Positions 1 through 11,465 of a stretch of DNA of 64,000 nt are shown piece after piece (position 1 is the stretch's first letter; every line of letters starts with the position of its first letter). The stretch covers positions 19,716,212-19,780,211 of the forward strand of contig JAKZAP010000021.1 in assembly GCA_023053575.1 (NCBI GenBank), written 5' to 3'. The stretch is from Branchinecta lynchi. Its lineage: Eukaryota > Arthropoda > Branchiopoda > Anostraca > Branchinectidae. A model generated the notes under the pieces. That model made no database searches and was not told where the DNA came from. It saw nothing but the letters and a program-made list of their open reading frames with translations. A program made the translations under genes and the position numbers.

Positions 1-2345
1 CCGGTTAACTTAATGTATATCACGGGAGAGGGACTTGTAAGTAGGAATCTGTTCACGAGGGGCTAGGAATTTTTGCAAATGGGTGCACATTGTATTCGAT
101 TTCTATAAATCTGACGGTAAGAAAGTTTGTGTCGATGGTCTATCAATGTAACCGAGGATTAACTGTTTACACAACAGATACAAACGAAAATGTAAAGCAA
201 TGAGGTAGTTTCATAATAATTAATAGTGTCATCTATAGTATTTTAATCCTGAAAAGTTACGGATAGCTTTCTATTACCAACTAGATTATATAAGATATTG
301 TTCCAAGTTTTCATCCGTCACGATGTCTACGATTGAAAAGGATAAAGTACAACTGACTGCAAAGTTAATTTAGTCCCTTCTTCCTATATTATTTTGTTGT
401 TGTTTTTACAACGCTGAAGAATACCTTTTGATCATATGATTAATTTTTTTAGAACATCCCGTTTAAAAAGCTTATGCTATAATCATCTTCAGCGATGAGG
501 GGCTTGCAACTTTTGATAGCTGGTATATCCATTATTTGTTTCCGGTGAATTTGATGTCAATCACGGGAGACGGACTTGTAAGTAAGAATCGGTTCACGAG
601 AGGCTAGAAATTTTTGAAAATTGGTGCACATTGTATTCGATTTCTGTAAATATGACAGTAAGAAAGTTTGTATCGATGGTCTATCGCTATAACCTAGGAT
701 TAACTGTTTACGCAACGGGTACAAACGATACGGTAATGTAAAACAATAAGGTAATTTTGTTATAATTAATAGTGTCATCTATGGTATTTTAATCCTGAAA
801 AGTTACGAATAGCTTTATAATATCAACTAGATTATATAAGATATTGTTCCAAGTTTTCATCCGTCACGATATCTACGATTGAAAAAGATAAAGTTCAACT
901 TCGACGGCAATCGATAGCCGCTGATGAGCTGATCAAAGTATATGACATCCATTTTTTGGTAAAAAAAATTCCTTTATGAGATACACCAGTTTGAAAGTTT
1001 CAAGGGGTTGACATCTTCAGTAGTAAGGTACACACTGAAACCAAAAATAGGCGATACCAGTTGTGAGACATTTAGGGGATTTGTACGCGACAGGCAACTG
1101 TTAGCTCATAATCATCTTCGGCAATGAGGGGTTTGCAGCTCTCGCTAGTTGGCGTACCTGTCATTTGATGAACAATTTGGTTCCCAAATGTAAAACATGC
1201 AAGGGACTTGTAAGTAATAATCGGCTGTTATGCTACACAAATCTTCAGCGATGAGGGGTTTGCAACTTTTGCTAGTCGGTATACCCATTATTCTTATCCG
1301 GTGAACTTGATGTCTATCACGGGAAAGGGACTTGTCAGTAGAATCGGTGCACGAGGGGCTAGAAATTAGTGCAAATTGTTGCACATTGTATTCGATTTAT
1401 ATAAATCTGACGGTAAGAAAGTTTATATCGTTGGTCTATCGCTGTAACCTAGGATTTACTGTTAACGCAACGGGTACAAACGATACTGTAATGTAAAACA
1501 AGGTAGTTTCGTAATAATTAATAGTGTCATCTATGGTATTTTAATCCTAAAAAGTTACGGATATCTTTATAATACCAACTAGATTATATAGGATATTATT
1601 CCAAGTTTTCATCCGTCACGATGTCTACGATTGAAAAGGATAAAGGTTGAACAACTTCAGGAGTAAGGTACACACTGAAACCAAAAATAGGCGATACCAG
1701 TTGTGAGACATGTAAGGGAATTGTAAGCAACATTCGACTGTAAGCAACAGTCGACTGTTAGCTCATAATCATCTTCGGCAACGAGGAGTTTGCAGCTTTT
1801 GCTAGTTGGTATACCTGTTATTTGTCTCAGGTGTATTCGATGGTAAGAACAATTTTGTTCCCAATTGTAAGACATGCATGGGACTTGTAAGTAATAATCG
1901 GCTTTTATGCTATAATCATCTTCAGCGATGAGGGGTTTGCAACTTTTGATAGCTGGTGCATCCATTATTTGTTTCCGGTGAATTTGATGTCAATCACGGG
2001 AGATGGACTTGTAAGTAAGATCGGTTCACGAGGGGCTAGAAATTTTTGAAAATTGGTGCACATTGTATTCGATTTCTGTAAATATGACAGTAAGAAAGTT
2101 TGTATCGATGGTCTATCGCTATAACCTAGGATTAACTGTTTACGCAACGGGTACAAACGATACGGTAATGTAAAACAATAAGGTAGTTTTGTAATAATTA
2201 ATAGTGTCATCTATGGTATTTTAATCCTGAAACGTTACAAATAGCCTTCTTCCGATATTGTTTTGTTGTTGGTTTTACAACGCTAAAGAACAGCTTTTGA
2301 TTATGTGATTATTCTTTTTAGAACATACCGTTTTAAAAGCTTCGA
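1..2345. repeat. Degenerate tandem repeat array, about 0.55-0.75 kb units
   Basis: Four related units start near positions 11, 553, 1308 and 1986. Each opens with a variant of ATCACGGGAGANGGACTTG, then a GGTGCACATTGTATTCGATT stretch, then an AACCTAGGATTAACTGTT block and a CGTCACGATNTCTACGATTG block. A second motif resembling ATCATCTTCAGCGATGAGGG recurs near 482, 1108, 1243, 1768 and 1917. Spacing varies between units, so the array has suffered internal insertions and deletions. The antisense open frames in it are copies of the same repeat and I do not treat them as genes. Confidence 0.8.
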
Positions 2346-2381
2346 TAAGTTGACAATTTCAGCATTTAACCGACAGCGAAG

Positions 2382-2492
2382 AAACAAAACCAAAGTGTTG
2401 CTCTCGCAACACTTTAGCCGGCGAAGCCGGACAAAGGTTGCCGCAACACTTCACGTTGCCCGGGCAACGTAGGTCTAGTTTTGGTTTTGTTT
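2382..2492. mobile_element. Small foldback (MITE-like) element, copy 1
   Basis: The segment begins with AAACAAAACCAAAG and ends with its near-perfect inverse TTTTGGTTTTGTTT. The interior is GC-rich and self-complementary (GTGTTGCTCTCGCAACAC, GCCGGCGAAGCCGG). I see no clear target-site duplication. A second copy lies about 580 bp downstream. Confidence 0.6.
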
Positions 2493-2539
2493 GGATCAAG
2501 TTTGGATCATGAACGAATTAGCACTGCCATTTTCATTAG

Positions 2540-2900
2540 ATGCTATAATGGTCTATGGTAATGGTCTTTCACTGTAACCTAGAATTAAGGGTTAACGCAA
2601 CGGATACAAATGATAATGTAAAACAATGATATTTTTTGCAAAAATTAGTAGTGGTACGCTGATATTTTGGACTAAAAAGCTATGGATAGCTTTTATAATG
2701 CCAACTAGTATATATAAGATAAAGTTTCCAGTTTCCACAAGTCACGATGTCAACTATTGAAAAGGATAAAGTTCAACTGGCTGCAAAGTCAACGTAGTCC
2801 CCACTTCCGATATTCTGTTGTTGTTTTTTTGTTCAACGCTGAGGGATAGCCATGTGACAAAGACTTTGTCATCAGTTCAGAAAAATATTCTTAGTTGTAT
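2540..2900. repeat. Diverged fifth unit of the left-end tandem repeat
   Basis: The blocks around CACTGTAACCTAGAATTAA and CACGATGTCAACTATTGAAA match the units between 1 and 2345 but are more diverged, and the leading ATCACGGGAGA block is missing. The copy sits between the two small foldback elements. Confidence 0.55.
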
Positions 2901-2963
2901 TGGAACATACCATTTTGAAAACCTCGATTGGTTGCAAAATTCAGCATTTAACCGTTAGCGAAG

Positions 2964-3070
2964 AAACAAAACCAAAGTGTTGCTCTCGCAAGGCTTTAGT
3001 GGAAAGCCTAACAAAGGTTGCTGCAACACTTCACGTTGCCCAGGCATCGTAGGTCTAGTTTTGTTTGTTT
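2964..3070. mobile_element. Small foldback (MITE-like) element, copy 2
   Basis: It has the same AAACAAAACCAAAG start and the same GTGTTGCTCTCGCAA and CACTTCACGTTGCCC interior as the copy at 2382-2492. The right terminus has decayed to TTTTGTTTGTTTT. The flanks of both copies also match (a CAGCATTTAACCG block just upstream), so host repeat and insert were probably duplicated together. Confidence 0.55.
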
Positions 3071-3074
3071 TCCA

Positions 3075-4290
3075 ACTAGTTCGCTCAGTTTAGTATAAAT
3101 AAGAAATTTCGTATAGGAAATAACGCGTTGTCGACTAGTTGGCTACGATAAGAAATCATACAGGAGAAAAGTTCTTAGCAAACTAGTTCGCAACAGTAAG
3201 AAATTTCGTATGAAAAATCCCACATTGCCAACTAGTTGGCTACGACAAGAAATTGTATAGAGAAAACTTTATATCAAACTAGTTGAATATTTTTCACACT
3301 CACACAGGGATTTCAGAAAATATCCAACTAGTCGGATTGTATGAATTCGGATAGAGATTTCGGAAAATATCCAACTATACGGACTGTATGAACACGGATA
3401 GGAATTTGAGAAAACTTCCAACTAGTCGGAACCGCTTTCAGTCTATCGGGTCTCAAAAAATGCCCAACTAGTCGGATTGTATGAAAGCGATCAGAATTTC
3501 GGAAAATAGCTTTCAGTCCCAACAAGAATTTCGAACCCATTAGTTGGCTATGCATAACTTTGTCTAACACTCAATGAACAAACAGCCATCTAATTGGATA
3601 ATCGATGTGTCTCTATACAAATTTTCTCATTTTAGCGAATTAGTTTGGTAATTCTTCATTCCTTGACGAATATTCTTAGTTAGCAATTAGTTAGCTAATC
3701 ATCCTGTGTTCCTATAGGAATTTTCTTATTCTAGCCAACTAGTTGAATAATCATCCTCCGTTCCTATGGGAATTCTCTTATTTTAGACAACTAGTCGGAT
3801 AACCATTCTCCGTTCCTATACGATTTTTTGTTTTTTGTTAGCCAACTAGTTGGATAATCGTCCTATGTTCCTATAGGACTATTCTTATATTAAGCCAACT
3901 ATAGTTAGATAATCATACTCCGTTTCTATAGGATTTTTTTTTACTTTGGCCAACCAGCCGATCCAACTAGTTGGCAAAAAGGATTTTCTTATTTTCGCCA
4001 ACCTGCCGATCCAACTAGTTGGCTAAAATAAGAAAATTGTATAGAGAAATTTGTACAGAGACAAATTGGTTATCTAATTAGATGGCTGTTAGTTCATTGA
4101 GTATTAGACAAAGTGGCGCATAGCAACTAAATGGGGTCGAAATCTTTGTTGAGACTGGAAGCTGTTCCGACTAGTTAGATATTTTGTGAATCCGATCCGT
4201 GTTCATACAATCCGACTAGTTGGATATTTTCTGAAATCCCTATACGGGTGTAAAAAATATCCAACTAGTTGGATATAAAGTTTTCTCGAT
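3075..4290. repeat. Foldback element built from CCAACTAGTTGG palindromes
   Basis: The palindrome CCAACTAGTTGG, or one-base variants of it, recurs every 50-60 bp. The left flank (about 3260-3660) and right flank (about 4030-4290) are inverted copies of each other: for example GATGGCTGTTAGTTCATTGAG on the right pairs with CTCAATGAACAAACAGCCATC on the left. The centre (about 3660-4030) is a short tandem array of GTTCCTATAGGANTTTTCTT units. The result is a long, imperfect hairpin. No coding sequence is credible inside it. Confidence 0.75.
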
Positions 4291-4468
4291 TTCTCGTCGT
4301 AGCGGTCTAGTTCAACGGTCAGGGTCGTCACTTTTTACGAGGTTGGAACGAAAATAGTAACTAATAGTTACTACTGTTAGAAAGGTGGAACACGCACCTA
4401 ATTCCCAGGGTTTGAGCATTTAAATTGATAGAACAGAATATGGAACTGATCAATCACGCCAGTGACAG

Positions 4469-4663
4469 GATTTGCGCCTTCCCGAACCAGAATCAGAATT
4501 TACTATTAAAGAAATGTCGAAAATTTTGGAAGACATGCAAAATGCACATTCTCGCGGTTCCACGAGGGCTTCTCGGGGAATCAAGGGGAATGGCGAGGAT
4601 AGAGGGAGTCACTCCATGCGGACTCGGCGTACGGAAAACAAAGAGAACAGGGGAAGACTTTAA
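4469..4663 (+). CDS. Possible terminal coding exon, unknown product, with a KEN-box-like motif
   Basis: An open frame begins right after a GTGACAG acceptor-like site, just past an in-frame TGA at 4463. It runs 64 codons to TAA and is followed 19 bp later by a canonical AATAAA. The peptide starts DLRLPEPESEF, continues with a helix-like IKEMSKILEDMQNA, then a Gly/Arg/Ser-rich tail ending TENKENRGRL. The KEN tripeptide is the type read by APC/C in cell-cycle proteins, but three residues alone prove nothing. The pyrimidine tract before the acceptor is poor and no upstream exon is visible in the window. It could equally be a retro-derived fragment or chance. Confidence 0.3.
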   Translation, partial: DLRLPEPESEFTIKEMSKILEDMQNAHSRGSTRASRGIKGNGEDRGSHSMRTRRTENKENRGRL

Positions 4664-4681
4664 AAATGGATTTTGTATGAA

Positions 4682-4687
4682 AATAAA
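4682..4687 (+). terminator. Poly(A) signal after the possible exon at 4469-4663
   Basis: A perfect AATAAA lies 18 bases past the stop codon. It is the main reason for taking the preceding short frame seriously. Confidence 0.35.
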
Positions 4688-4699
4688 TAGCACTGGACG

Positions 4700-6161
4700 G
4701 AATTAGTGTGGATCCACTCTATTTTTCATTTTGTTTATTCTGATTGTTTTAATTAGTTTTACATTGTACCAACACCAGCAAAAATTGATTCCCCCTCCAA
4801 ATTTGAAAGGCAATTCTTTTTGATGAATGGTGATGATAAACGGTGCATTCCCCTTCCGTGGAGACTCGCGAGAATACAGGGAGTGAGTCCCTGGGAAAAA
4901 CAAAAATGCAGGGACTCCTCAAAAATTAGTCCCCGGGGAACTCCGAGAATACGGCTTAAGACCTGGGAACCAAAGCTTGGCGACTAAATCATGCTATGAG
5001 AGCTAAACTTGAGCAAAATGTTACAATTTCGGAGATTATTGGCAGGATTTGCTCTATCATATAACAATGCGTTCTGGTCTGCTTTAAAGCACCGGTCGCA
5101 GACGAAGTCGATCTCTGCAAATATGCTTTTGAGTAGCAGGCAGGCAAGTTCCTGAAGAAGACATTCCCAGTGAAATGCTTTGCCGCAATGACGTGACATC
5201 CAGCCAATTCACGGTTGTGCTTCCTTCACTCAGGAGCGTCACGTATGGGGGGGGGGGGGGAATCCCCCCCACAGCGTTGTAGGTCAGTCGGTAAAAAATT
5301 GTCGAGTCGGCCCAAAGCGCCGTGACTTTCCGTAAAAACAGTCGATTTTTTTCTTGAAAACAGTCGATTTTTCTTAAGAACAGTCGGTTTTTCTGAAAAT
5401 CAGTCGATTTCTCGTCAAAACAGTAGTCTTTTCTTAATAAGAGTAATTTTTTATGCAAAAACAGTCGGTAAAATAACCAGCCAGTCGGTAAATACCTTGC
5501 CCCCCCCCCAAAAAAAAAAAAAAAAAAATATTTTGGCTAGTAACGCCTTTGCCTTCACTGTACCATATATTCAGACTGTAGCCTAAGGAGGGCTAATCAT
5601 CTTTTGCTCCCGTTCCTTTCGATTTATTCCCTTTTCTGCTCTTTCTAGCTATCTTTTTCCCTATTTCTCTTTTGGATTTTATATCGTCAGCTTCTTTCAA
5701 GGATAAAGACCCTCTGACTGGAGATGATAACAAGCATGACCTATCGTCTGCATAGATTCGAGCTGATTGTTTCTGGTTTCTGGGTCAGACTTATTCTGAA
5801 ATATTTAAAATATCGGAACCGATGTTCGATTCGACGCTGGAAGTAGTTGGAGGTCTGCTTTCCGGTTGCGAACTGAGGCATTATGAGATCTCTTGCATCA
5901 GGACTCGAACACAGTTTGTCCGGTTAATACTCGGTTAATAACTACGCCAATTTGACGGATGATTCCTTACATTGCATTGTCGATCCCTATCTTACCCTTA
6001 TGATGTAACAATAATAATAACATAATGTCAAAACTTATCTCAATATGAGCTCATACAAGCATATTATCTACAGATAAAGACCGAGATTCATGGCACACCT
6101 TGGTCCGTCAGCTGCTGTTGCCAGGGAGAGCTGCACAGCTTGCGTCCTGACACAAGTACAA
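4700..6161. other. Non-coding stretch with short CAGTCG repeats and homopolymers
   Basis: Between about 5330 and 5500 the sequence repeats AACAGTCGATTTTTCTT-like units roughly every 30 bp. It then runs into poly(C), poly(A) and a TTTTGGCTAGTAACGCC block that recurs near 19150. A G run at about 5248 and the C/A run at about 5500 are typical slippage sites. A minus-strand frame near 4984-5199 has a few Cys/His residues but no recognisable zinc-finger spacing. I see no gene here. Confidence 0.5.
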
Positions 6162-8069
6162 GGGGACGTTTTGGCGTTAACCAGTCCGACTGGTTGAGCA
6201 CAACCGCTTGGACTACCGCTATTTTTGCGTCAACCCGGTTCACCCAATTTCCATTTTCATGTCAACCCGGCGCCCGGTTGACCTTTCGGTTGGACCGAAA
6301 CAGTGGAATAGTTCAAAGACAGTAAAAGTGGTAGTAAAACCACTATATTGTCTTTGGATTAGTTGAACTCCGCCGGTCGAACAGAGTTCAACCAGAACCA
6401 ACAGTTTCGAAGCGCGATTTTTTAATTTTGTCAACATGAATTGTCTGTTTACAATCGATTTGACTTTTCTACAAACACTTACGTCTTTGGTTGTGCAGTT
6501 TCTGGTAAGTACTATTTAAGGAAGATTCTCTGAGATAGGCTACAGGAGATGCATCTAATCTCAAATTAAACAGCCTGAAATTGGCCTCAGAATTTTTTTT
6601 GCAGTCCTAACCTAAGTGTCAAGATACAAAGGCCAAAGTCTAGGGTTATGAGCTATGACCTACTTCAGATGAAGGCTGGAGAAACTTAACATTTTGTAGG
6701 CCAATTTTAAGGTCAAGGAATTTAAGATTGAATACTGTGCGTATCATGTAGGCTAGGGTAGGAACAAATATAAACTACAAAACCATCTTCTGAAATATAC
6801 AAAAAATTAGGTAAACATTATTTTGGAGATCATTTGTTTGAGATGCCGACTGGGATAGGATGCCAAAACAAGAGCTACGAGCTTATATGGCACTTCTGAC
6901 GATTAAGCTGTACAAGAAAGTAGATAAAGTAGATGAGAATTCCGCTACACCCCCCCCCCTCCTCCCGGGTTGGATCCGGTTTGGAAAAATGTCATTTAGC
7001 TAGGGTATATGTTTATACATACATATTTTTTTCCCTACAGTGGTATTAAAAGTAGTTTCTCCAAATAGGATATTTATAGTCGGTAAATTTGCTTCAGTTG
7101 TTTGTTGCAGGTTCGCTCCTTCTCCAACGTTGAACCTAAAGTTTGACAGCCTGACGAGAACCCTTGCCAAGCAGGGCCGAAATATCGCTCCCAAAGCATC
7201 GTAGCCGACATTTTTGTTGTATGCATTATTGGAATAAAACGCCCTACAGTGGCCGAATACAACTCGAAAACATAAACAACGACTCTCTGAAATCTCCTCT
7301 TCCCGTCCATCAAGAAGTAAGACTGGAACTGGAGCATAGAATATCTGCAAATCTCTCCACTCTCGCCCCCCACGATGGTCGGATCGGGGAAACGACTACT
7401 GTCAAGTCATTCGGATCCCTGACATGCCTGCCAAGTTTCATCGTCCTAGCACATCAGGAAATACCGAACTCGCGGTACCACCAGAAATCCGGACCCCCAA
7501 CTCCCGCAAAATGACCGAATCCGGTCCAGTTATGTCAATGACGTATCTAGGGCTTGTGCTTGTTCTTCCCACCAAGTTCCATCCCGATCCCTCCACTCTA
7601 AGCGTTTCCAAAGATTTCCGGTTTCCCCTTCCAGCTCCTCCCATAGTCACCGGATCCAGTCCGGAATTGAAATGGGAATTCTGAGACACGAGGTCTTTCT
7701 AAATATCAAGTTTCATTGAGATCCGATCGCCCGTTGGAAAGTTAAAAATACCTAAATTTTCTGGATTTCCCCTTCCTCCACTCCCGGCACTCCTCCCCCC
7801 CCCTCGATGGTAAGATCGGGGAAGTGACTATTTCCAGTTTAATCTGGTCGGATCCCTGTTATACCTGCCAAGTTTCATCGTCCTAGCTTACCCAATAAAT
7901 ACCCATGTTTCGTAAGTCTGAAATATGTGCGGCTGTTAATGAGAGAAATCCGATTAACTGTATTTTCGCGTTAAACAATTGGTTGAGCTCAACCAGGTTG
8001 AACAAAATCGTTTGGGCGTCAACCAGTTTCGCCGCTTGAGCTCAAACCGGTTGACGCCAAAATGTCCCC
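6162..8069. mobile_element. DNA-transposon-like element with 21-bp terminal inverted repeats, no transposase
   Basis: The left end GGGGACGTTTTGGCGTTAACC is inverted at the right end as GGTTGACGCCAAAATGTCCCC (two mismatches). Subterminal GTTGAGC/GCTCAACC repeats reinforce the inverted structure. Both flanks carry AAGTA, but an exact target-site duplication is not clear. The interior holds no recognisable transposase. It includes two copies of a block resembling CTGCCAAGTTTCATCGTCCT (near 7427 and 7866) that also occurs in altered form near 57620 and, inverted, near 60360. It is probably non-autonomous. Confidence 0.65.
7151..7182 (+). other. Hammerhead-core-like motif (CTGACGAG, hairpin, CGAAA)
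   Basis: CTGACGAG is followed by a CCC...GGG stem and then CGAAA. This is the linear order of the conserved hammerhead ribozyme core (CUGANGA, stem II, GAAA). Equivalent motifs occur at 46312-46343 (minus), 46527-46558 (minus) and 49222-49253 (plus), in related repeat sequence. I cannot build a convincing stem III by eye, so this is a lookalike until folded. Confidence 0.3.
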
Positions 8070-8393
8070 CAAGTAAGTAGTAAGTATCAATCCGGTGACA
8101 TAAGTGAGAGCTATTCGTAAATGTGTGATCATTCTGATCATGTTGTAACTTGACATCAATTGCTCCACCTCGGTGCTTTGTTTCGTTGTTGAGTGCAAGT
8201 TAACTGTGAAGGTGCTTTAGAAAAATTTGAACGCTTCACTTGTTTGCTAATAAATTAATTTATGTTCTATTTGATCGATAGTTTTGGATTACTCTCCAAG
8301 GTGACAGTTTAATTAGAATAAGCATATGTTTCACTTTTATATCGACACCGTGGTCAGGTTTATCGGGCAAGATTTGTTCCTTTGTAAAGGCAA

Positions 8394-8555
8394 ATGGCAA
8401 CTTCGATAACAATACTATACAATCAAGCCGGTTTATCCCGCAATTTGACTGACAGATCGAAATTGGCCAAGAAAGAAGGCCATCTAGCGAAAACGGCAAG
8501 GGCGAAGACGGTTGGAAACGTGAAAACGCTGAGCAGCTCTTCCCGCCGGATTTGA
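8394..8555 (+). CDS. Possible small ORF or first exon, unknown product
   Basis: A 53-codon frame starts MATSITILYNQAGLSRNL, continues as a Lys/Ala-rich stretch and ends in Ser/Arg before TGA. The surrounding DNA (about 8100-8630) is less repetitive than its neighbours. A competing reading uses another frame: an internal exon from a GACAG acceptor at 8455 to a GTAAGT donor at 8624, 56 codons long, ending VLFGNDIR. Both look protein-like and they overlap, so at most one is real. I recognise neither. An RxxL (RSKL) is present, but such motifs are common. Confidence 0.25.
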   Translation: MATSITILYNQAGLSRNLTDRSKLAKKEGHLAKTARAKTVGNVKTLSSSSRRI

Positions 8556-8639
8556 ATCTAAGCAGTGGCGTGCGACATATGAAAGAAGGGTTTCGTTCTG
8601 TTTTATTTGGAAATGACATAAGAGTAAGTCTGTTCATTC

Positions 8640-11090
8640 TGTTGTGAACGTGGTCCAGACTGTCTGGCAGTGCTGGGCTCAGCAGTCAAGACAGCCGCAA
8701 GTAGTCAAGCCCTGTTCAAGCTCGTCTGGATCTGGTCTTGATCACTTTCCAATCGTAGCCTAGGTTAAACTGTTAAAGCCAGGTTTCACTTTCCAAATTC
8801 CCAGACGTCTGGTGCTTCCGCATAGTCAAGCCAACCCATCCAGATTCTTATGATAATGATGACAGCGAAATGTTCTGTTCTTCAACATTTCCTAGATGTC
8901 CCCTTTACATTTCAAATACATATCTCTTGCATCCCAGTCACAACTGTCAATCACTTTCCCTTTTCTTCACCCATTTGCATATTTGTCGCATCTCTCGAAC
9001 GGGTTGCCTCTATGGCACCTTCCAGACATCCGGAATCTGGGGTGTCCAACACCCCGGACTTCCAGACGTTTTTGGCCTGGCTTCACCTTCCAGATCCGTC
9101 TCGACAAAAACAGCTTTCTGAAATTCGGAAGAAAAATCTGGAAGGTGAAGCCTCACCTTTACCCTTAATTTGAGCAAAAAGATGCACATAATGGCTTCTT
9201 TTTAATAGGGGTTCATTTTTTAGGACCCCTTTTTTTTTATAGACCCCTGAAAATAAAATTGGAAAACTGAATATCACATCAAATTGTCTAGAAATGAATG
9301 GGCTTCATTTTCAAAAAGAAAAATATTATGAGCTTTTAGCCTTTAATCTTTATTTTTGCCATTTTTGATAGCCATTACTTGCTGTTACTTGCAAAGTAAC
9401 CATAGTAAACAAAGAACCAAAAATTTGTTTAATTTTAAATTAAAAAAATCTGATTTTTATAGAGCTGGATTCAGTCTTTCGAGTGATTCTAGATAACGTT
9501 GGACTTCAACAGCTCTTACTCTTTAAAAGATTATGACATATTTGACGGTGCAAAATGATGATGACAAAATGATTATGACAGGTCATTATGGGCTAAACTT
9601 GCAATTTTTACATTGGAATCTCAGCATTTTATACCGTCTGTCATAATAGAGACACAGAATGTGGCGCCCTGACTATAGTGTTGGAACCTAAAAATCAGCA
9701 TGTTAAGAAGCATTTAAAAGATGAATCTCCTAATTTATCGCCGGCACAGCTGATTTTAAACAACAAAAGGTGTACAGTCGGTGGCGGGGAGTGCCGCAAG
9801 CCCTCTGCAGTTCCTCAATCCCTTTTTGTAACAAAGCTAACCCTTAAAACTATCCTGTTTTCCTATCCAATTACTGTTGTCTGGACTAACTTTGTTTAAT
9901 GCTATTAACCTGTATGTGTTTAATCATTAGCTGTATTCTTCCCAAGTTACACCAGGCCCAAGTGTGTAAGAATCCCCTAAGGCCTGTCAGACACAAAGCT
10001 TTTAACCCCTGAGCACTGAGAGATGGGGTGTGCCTGTGTCTACCCTGGAGGCATATTGGTAATCTGCATGGTGTATAGTCAGGGGCACAGCTTATCAACC
10101 TAGGCAGTTAAGCGAGCGCCTATCTTCCCCATGAGAAGCTTTTGGGACACAGCTCTGAGCCCAGCACACTGCCTCCTACGCCTAGATCCATGGATTAACG
10201 CAGTGGCAGGGACGGAAACTTTTAGCTATGTTGCCTTTCCGTGAGAATGCAGGGGAGGGCTCCCTGCCTTGTTTTGACCCAGGTTTACTTACAATAAGAT
10301 GAATAAAAGAATACATTGTGGGGATAAGGAGGAATGTTTAATTGAAACTATTGAAATAGCGCAAAAGAAACAGTATAGAAAGTATCGATTTTGTATGCTT
10401 GGACTACACTTTGGTACTGTAAGATGATGATAATTACAATGATTGCATTTCGCTTTGGTCAGGAAAAACAAAAGAAAGAGTTCACAAAACAATGACTTGA
10501 AATATCCTGCAAGTACTAACTTGAAATAAGATCACATGGACTGTTGGTCATCAGATAGTCAGATCTCAAAGATGTTCGGTCTTTGTTGAACCCCATACAC
10601 GGTTGATACAAAAAAGTCCATCCTGTTCCTCTGAGTCAAGAATAAATAGTAGTTCCTGATTCATCGTGTCTTTATCGCACCTTTCAAACCATTCTCAGCC
10701 TTGGAATTATATATCAAACTTCTTCCTGATTTTCTGTTCCGGCCGCATTTGTGTCAAACTACTACTGGTCCGGGTGAGGAAAAACAGCCCAGATATTGCT
10801 CCTTTACAAATGTTCCGACCGTCTTTAGAATAGTTTTATCTTTACGAAATGTCCGACATTCGCCAGATTCAGGTCACTCTACTTGTTCTGCAGGGACATA
10901 GCGATCAGCATGTGTTCTCACCTCTAGATCGACGCTCTAATTTACCACGTTGAACCTCTGATCAACTTCAAATAAGAATTTCTCTTGTACTAATCCCGGA
11001 TTCTCGGCAAACTACCTGTACAGAGAAAAAAAAAAGAAACAACAGGTTCAGTACGTCTCCATATACCCATCATATTAAAGCTGAACTTAA
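8640..11090. other. Repeat-derived intergenic DNA, no supported gene
   Basis: About 8700-9170 holds repeated CCAGACGT and GGCTTCACCTTCCAG blocks, the latter inverted at about 9138-9152, which suggests a decayed foldback element. About 9200-9900 is AT-rich with no feature. About 9950-10290 contains CTTATCAACCTAGGCAGTTA near 10095, which recurs inverted near 15512, marking another dispersed repeat. About 10290-11090 shows nothing I can name. Confidence 0.5.
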
Positions 11091-11099
11091 GACACAACT

Positions 11100-11465
11100 C
11101 TTACTGTCGATTCTCCCGCATTTCTGTCGATAGTCTGGGATCCAGACTGCGATATCGTTCAAAAACAGGGGGGGGGGGGTAGCATACGAGCTGCAGAACA
11201 TTTGAAGAACTTTACCAGACCAACTTTTCGTGCTGAGAACGAAAATCGTACCGCACCACTCAGCACCGATGTACGTCACCGACTTTTTAGCCTAAAAAGG
11301 CAGATTAGGCCTAGAAAGACCAACTGCAGAAAAACAATTTTCCTAGCAGGGCTGCATAAACTAAATCAAACAAACTATACATATTCTGAATCCTCTTTGT
11401 ACGGCTATCGAATGGTGATTTTTAACTTTTTTAAACCTGCAAGTTTTTCTTAGAAACAACTTTTC
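11100..11465 (+). repeat. Left arm of a 0.35-kb inverted repeat
   Basis: This arm matches 14030-14380 on the opposite strand. Shared landmarks are the poly(G) run next to AGCTGCAGAA, a GTACCGCACCACTC block, GATGTACGTCACCGACTTTT, AGGCCTAGAAAGACCAACTG and CTATCGAATGGTG. A third, diverged same-strand copy lies at about 11825-12020. The pair would fold into a stem about 350 bp long with a loop of about 2.6 kb. Confidence 0.7.

Noticed and set aside
4310..4365. tRNA gene or tRNA-derived SINE head
   Set aside because: CGGTCTAGTTCAACGGTCAGG resembles an A box and GGTTGGAAC a weak B box, but no acceptor stem or proper T arm can be paired.
4984..5207. RING- or zinc-finger-like protein on the minus strand
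   Set aside because: A few Cys and His residues occur (FHWEC, CDRCF), but the spacing fits no known finger and two overlapping frames compete.
9678..9899. 73-codon plus-strand gene
   Set aside because: No motif, poor start context, no splice or poly(A) evidence, and a composition like the surrounding non-coding DNA.
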